Source: JBBQRS01 sp038214535
GTDB taxonomy: Bacteria > Chloroflexota > Anaerolineae > CG2-30-64-16
NCBI GenBank assembly: GCA_038214535.1
Contig: JBBQRS010000117.1
Coordinates: 1 to 14,860, forward strand
DNA: 14,860 nucleotides
Direction: 5' to 3'
The translations under genes were made by a program, and so were the position numbers. The notes under the pieces were generated by a model that saw nothing but the letters and a program-made list of their open reading frames with translations, did not search any database and was not told where the DNA came from. This document shows, one piece after another, positions 13,296 to 14,860 of this stretch; the stretch's first letter is position 1, and each line of letters opens with the position of its first letter.

Positions 13296-13547
13296 ATGTG
13301 TTTAGGAGTACCCGGCAAAGTTCTCGCCATCCGGACTGATGTGGCGGGGATGCCGATGGGCAAGATTGATTTCGGCGGCGTCGCGAAAGAGGCCTGCCTG
13401 GCCTACGTGCCCGAAGCGGTCGTAGGCGATTACGTCATCGTTCATGCGGGGTTCGCACTGAGCCGGTTGGATGAAGAAGAGGCGCGCGAGGTGTTCGTCC
13501 TGCTGGATGAGCTGGCCGAGGCGGCCGCCGCGGAGGAAATGGGGTGA
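13296..13547 (+). CDS. hypC: Hydrogenase maturation chaperone HypC
   Basis: 83 aa with the defining N-terminus MCLGVPGKV, whose C2 (N-terminal after Met removal) carries the Fe(CN)2CO unit together with HypD. The rest matches the HypC/HupF beta-barrel (GDYVIVHAGFALSRLDEEEA) with an acidic, alanine-rich tail. GAGGTG lies just before the ATG. It begins 31 nt after hypF and its stop overlaps the hypD start by 4 nt (GTGA), consistent with equal synthesis of the HypCD complex. Confidence 0.97.
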   Translation: MCLGVPGKVLAIRTDVAGMPMGKIDFGGVAKEACLAYVPEAVVGDYVIVHAGFALSRLDEEEAREVFVLLDELAEAAAAEEMG

Positions 13548-14662
13548 AATACCTCGACGAATATCGCGATGAGGCCGGCGCACAGGTTATCCTGAATGGC
13601 ATCGCGCGCGAGGTCGAGAAAGCCGCGCAGACCGGCGCGCTCGGCGAGGGCTGGTCCATCATGGAGGTGTGCGGCGGGCAGACGCACACGCTCATCAAGT
13701 CGGGCATTGACCGGATGTTGCCTGCCGGGCTGACGCTGGTGCATGGCCCCGGTTGCCCGGTGTGCGTCACGTCGCTGGAGACCATTGACCGGGCCGTCGC
13801 CATTGCGACGCGTCGCGAAGTGATCTTCACATCCTTCGGCGACATGCTGCGCGTGCCCGGCTCGATCTCCGATCTGCTCAGCGTCAAGGCGCGCGGGGGC
13901 GACGTCCGCATGGTCTACTCGCCGCTCGACGCGCTCAAGCTGGCGCAGGAGAACCCCGACCGCGAGGTGGTCTTCTTTGCCGTGGGCTTCGAGACCACTG
14001 CGCCCGGCAACGCCATGGCGGTGTGGCAGGCGCACCAGTTGGGCCTGCGGAACTTCTCCATCCTCAATTCGCACGTGCGCGTGCCGCCGGCCATCGAGGC
14101 CATTATGGGGTCGCCGGAGAGCCGGGTGAACGCCTTCCTCGCTGCTGGACACGTCTGTGCGGTGATGGGTTACTGGGAATACGAGCCGCTGGCCGACCGT
14201 TATGCCATCCCCATTGTGGTCACCGGCTTCGAACCGCTCGATCTGCTCCAGGGCATCTACATGGCAACGCAGGCGCTGGCCGAGGGTCGCCACAAGGTGG
14301 AGAACCAGTATGGGCGCGTGGTGACGCGCGCAGGCAACATCCCCGCGCAGCGGATGCTGGAGCAAGTGTTCCAGGTGTGCGACCAGACGTGGCGCGGCAT
14401 CGGCTCCATCCCACAGAGCGGATTCTGCCTGCGTCCGGAGTTGGCCGCCTACGACGCGGCGCAGCGTTTCGACGTGGGCGGCATCCTGACGGTGGAGTCA
14501 CCATTGTGCATCGCGGGCGAAGTGCTGCGCGGCGTTAAGAAGCCCAACCAATGCGCCGCGTTCGGGGTGGAATGCACGCCACAACACCCGCTGGGCGCGC
14601 CGATGGTCTCCGGCGAAGGCGCGTGCGCCGCATATTACGCCTATACGCGGGAACCGATCTGA
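13544..14662 (+). CDS. hypD: Hydrogenase maturation Fe-S protein HypD
   Basis: 372 aa, the full usual length. HypD is the scaffold where iron receives CN and CO ligands. Conserved motifs: MEVCGGQTHT (40-49, C43), HGPGCPVCVTS (67-77, C71 and C74, the redox-active pair), GFETTAPG, GHVCAVMGYWEYEP, and a C-terminal set of cysteines (C322, C337, C344, C361) in the C-x6-C...EGxC context that holds the [4Fe-4S] cluster. The start is GTG 13544 with GGAGGAAAT upstream, overlapping the hypC stop. Only 3 nt separate it from hypE. Confidence 0.97.
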   Translation: MKYLDEYRDEAGAQVILNGIAREVEKAAQTGALGEGWSIMEVCGGQTHTLIKSGIDRMLPAGLTLVHGPGCPVCVTSLETIDRAVAIATRREVIFTSFGDMLRVPGSISDLLSVKARGGDVRMVYSPLDALKLAQENPDREVVFFAVGFETTAPGNAMAVWQAHQLGLRNFSILNSHVRVPPAIEAIMGSPESRVNAFLAAGHVCAVMGYWEYEPLADRYAIPIVVTGFEPLDLLQGIYMATQALAEGRHKVENQYGRVVTRAGNIPAQRMLEQVFQVCDQTWRGIGSIPQSGFCLRPELAAYDAAQRFDVGGILTVESPLCIAGEVLRGVKKPNQCAAFGVECTPQHPLGAPMVSGEGACAAYYAYTREPI

Positions 14663-14665
14663 CCC

Positions 14666-14860
14666 ATGCAACTTCAATGCCCCATCCCCATCAGCGAATA
14701 CCCGGTGGTCACGCTGGCGCACGGCGGCGGCGGGCGGCTCAGCCAGATGCTGGTCGAGCGGATGTTCGCGCCCGCTTTCGGCGGCTCGAGCAACACGGAA
14801 CTCGCCGCGCTGCATGACGGCGCGATCCTGCAACCCGGAGCATCGCGCCTCGCCTTCAGC
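14666..14860 (+). CDS. hypE: Hydrogenase maturation dehydratase HypE, N-terminal part
   Basis: The first 65 codons run off the window edge. LAHGGGGRLSQ (17-27) and LHDGA (49-53) followed by SRLAFS (60-65) match the N-terminus of HypE, which uses ATP to dehydrate its thiocarboxamide C-terminus to a thiocyanate. Its position directly after hypD fits the common hypFCDE order. The essential C-terminal cysteine lies outside the window. Confidence 0.93.
   Translation, partial: MQLQCPIPISEYPVVTLAHGGGGRLSQMLVERMFAPAFGGSSNTELAALHDGAILQPGASRLAFS

Overview
The window is GC-rich bacterial DNA with dense, overlapping genes, all of them on the + strand. The gene families fit an anaerobic or facultative bacterium that uses folate-linked C1 chemistry and a [NiFe] hydrogenase. 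The folD-metV-metF order, the many palindromic intergenic repeats, and the large GT-C-like membrane protein with an ILEI/FAM3 tail all suggest Chloroflexota. That assignment is an inference from gene content, because no rRNA or ribosomal protein gene is present to anchor it.

Region 1 (1-1894) carries the C1 branch: the last 58 codons of folD, then metV (zinc/Cys-rich MTHFR C-terminal protein) and metF, which overlap by 4 nt. A perfect 26-bp-stem hairpin separates folD from metV. Together they interconvert methenyl-, methylene- and methyl-tetrahydrofolate, as in the methyl branch of the Wood-Ljungdahl pathway.

Region 2 (1895-2387) has no gene but is rich in structure. It holds a hairpin repeat, an AT-rich 222-bp element with 28-bp terminal inverted repeats, and a full-consensus sigma70 promoter on the minus strand that reads into that element (candidate small RNA or mobile repeat). 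On the + strand it holds a possible leaderless promoter for the next gene.

Region 3 (2388-5252) is one large polytopic membrane protein. It has a GT-C-like front half, an in-frame repeat-derived insertion in a membrane-flanking loop, and a C-terminal ILEI/FAM3(PANDER)-like domain. It is followed by a 170-bp nested palindrome.

Region 4 (5627-10962) is the most unusual part. Two receiver-only response regulators, a NuoE-like and a NuoF-like subunit, a third receiver-only regulator, a stand-alone double-ACT protein and a six-TM histidine kinase lie in a row. The kinase carries the GGxxNPF motif known as the quinone-sensing signature of RegB/PrrB. The three receivers share atypical features that mark them as one subfamily. 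I read this as a candidate redox-signalling module that couples an NADH-oxidising diaphorase and the quinone pool to a phosphorelay; no output protein is visible.

Region 5 (10922-14860) holds hypF, hypC, hypD and the start of hypE, the [NiFe]-hydrogenase CN/CO ligand-assembly genes. hypF starts inside the kinase gene, and hypC/hypD overlap by 4 nt, so signalling and maturation genes may be co-expressed. No hydrogenase structural gene, NuoG/HoxU-like subunit, hypA or hypB lies in the window.
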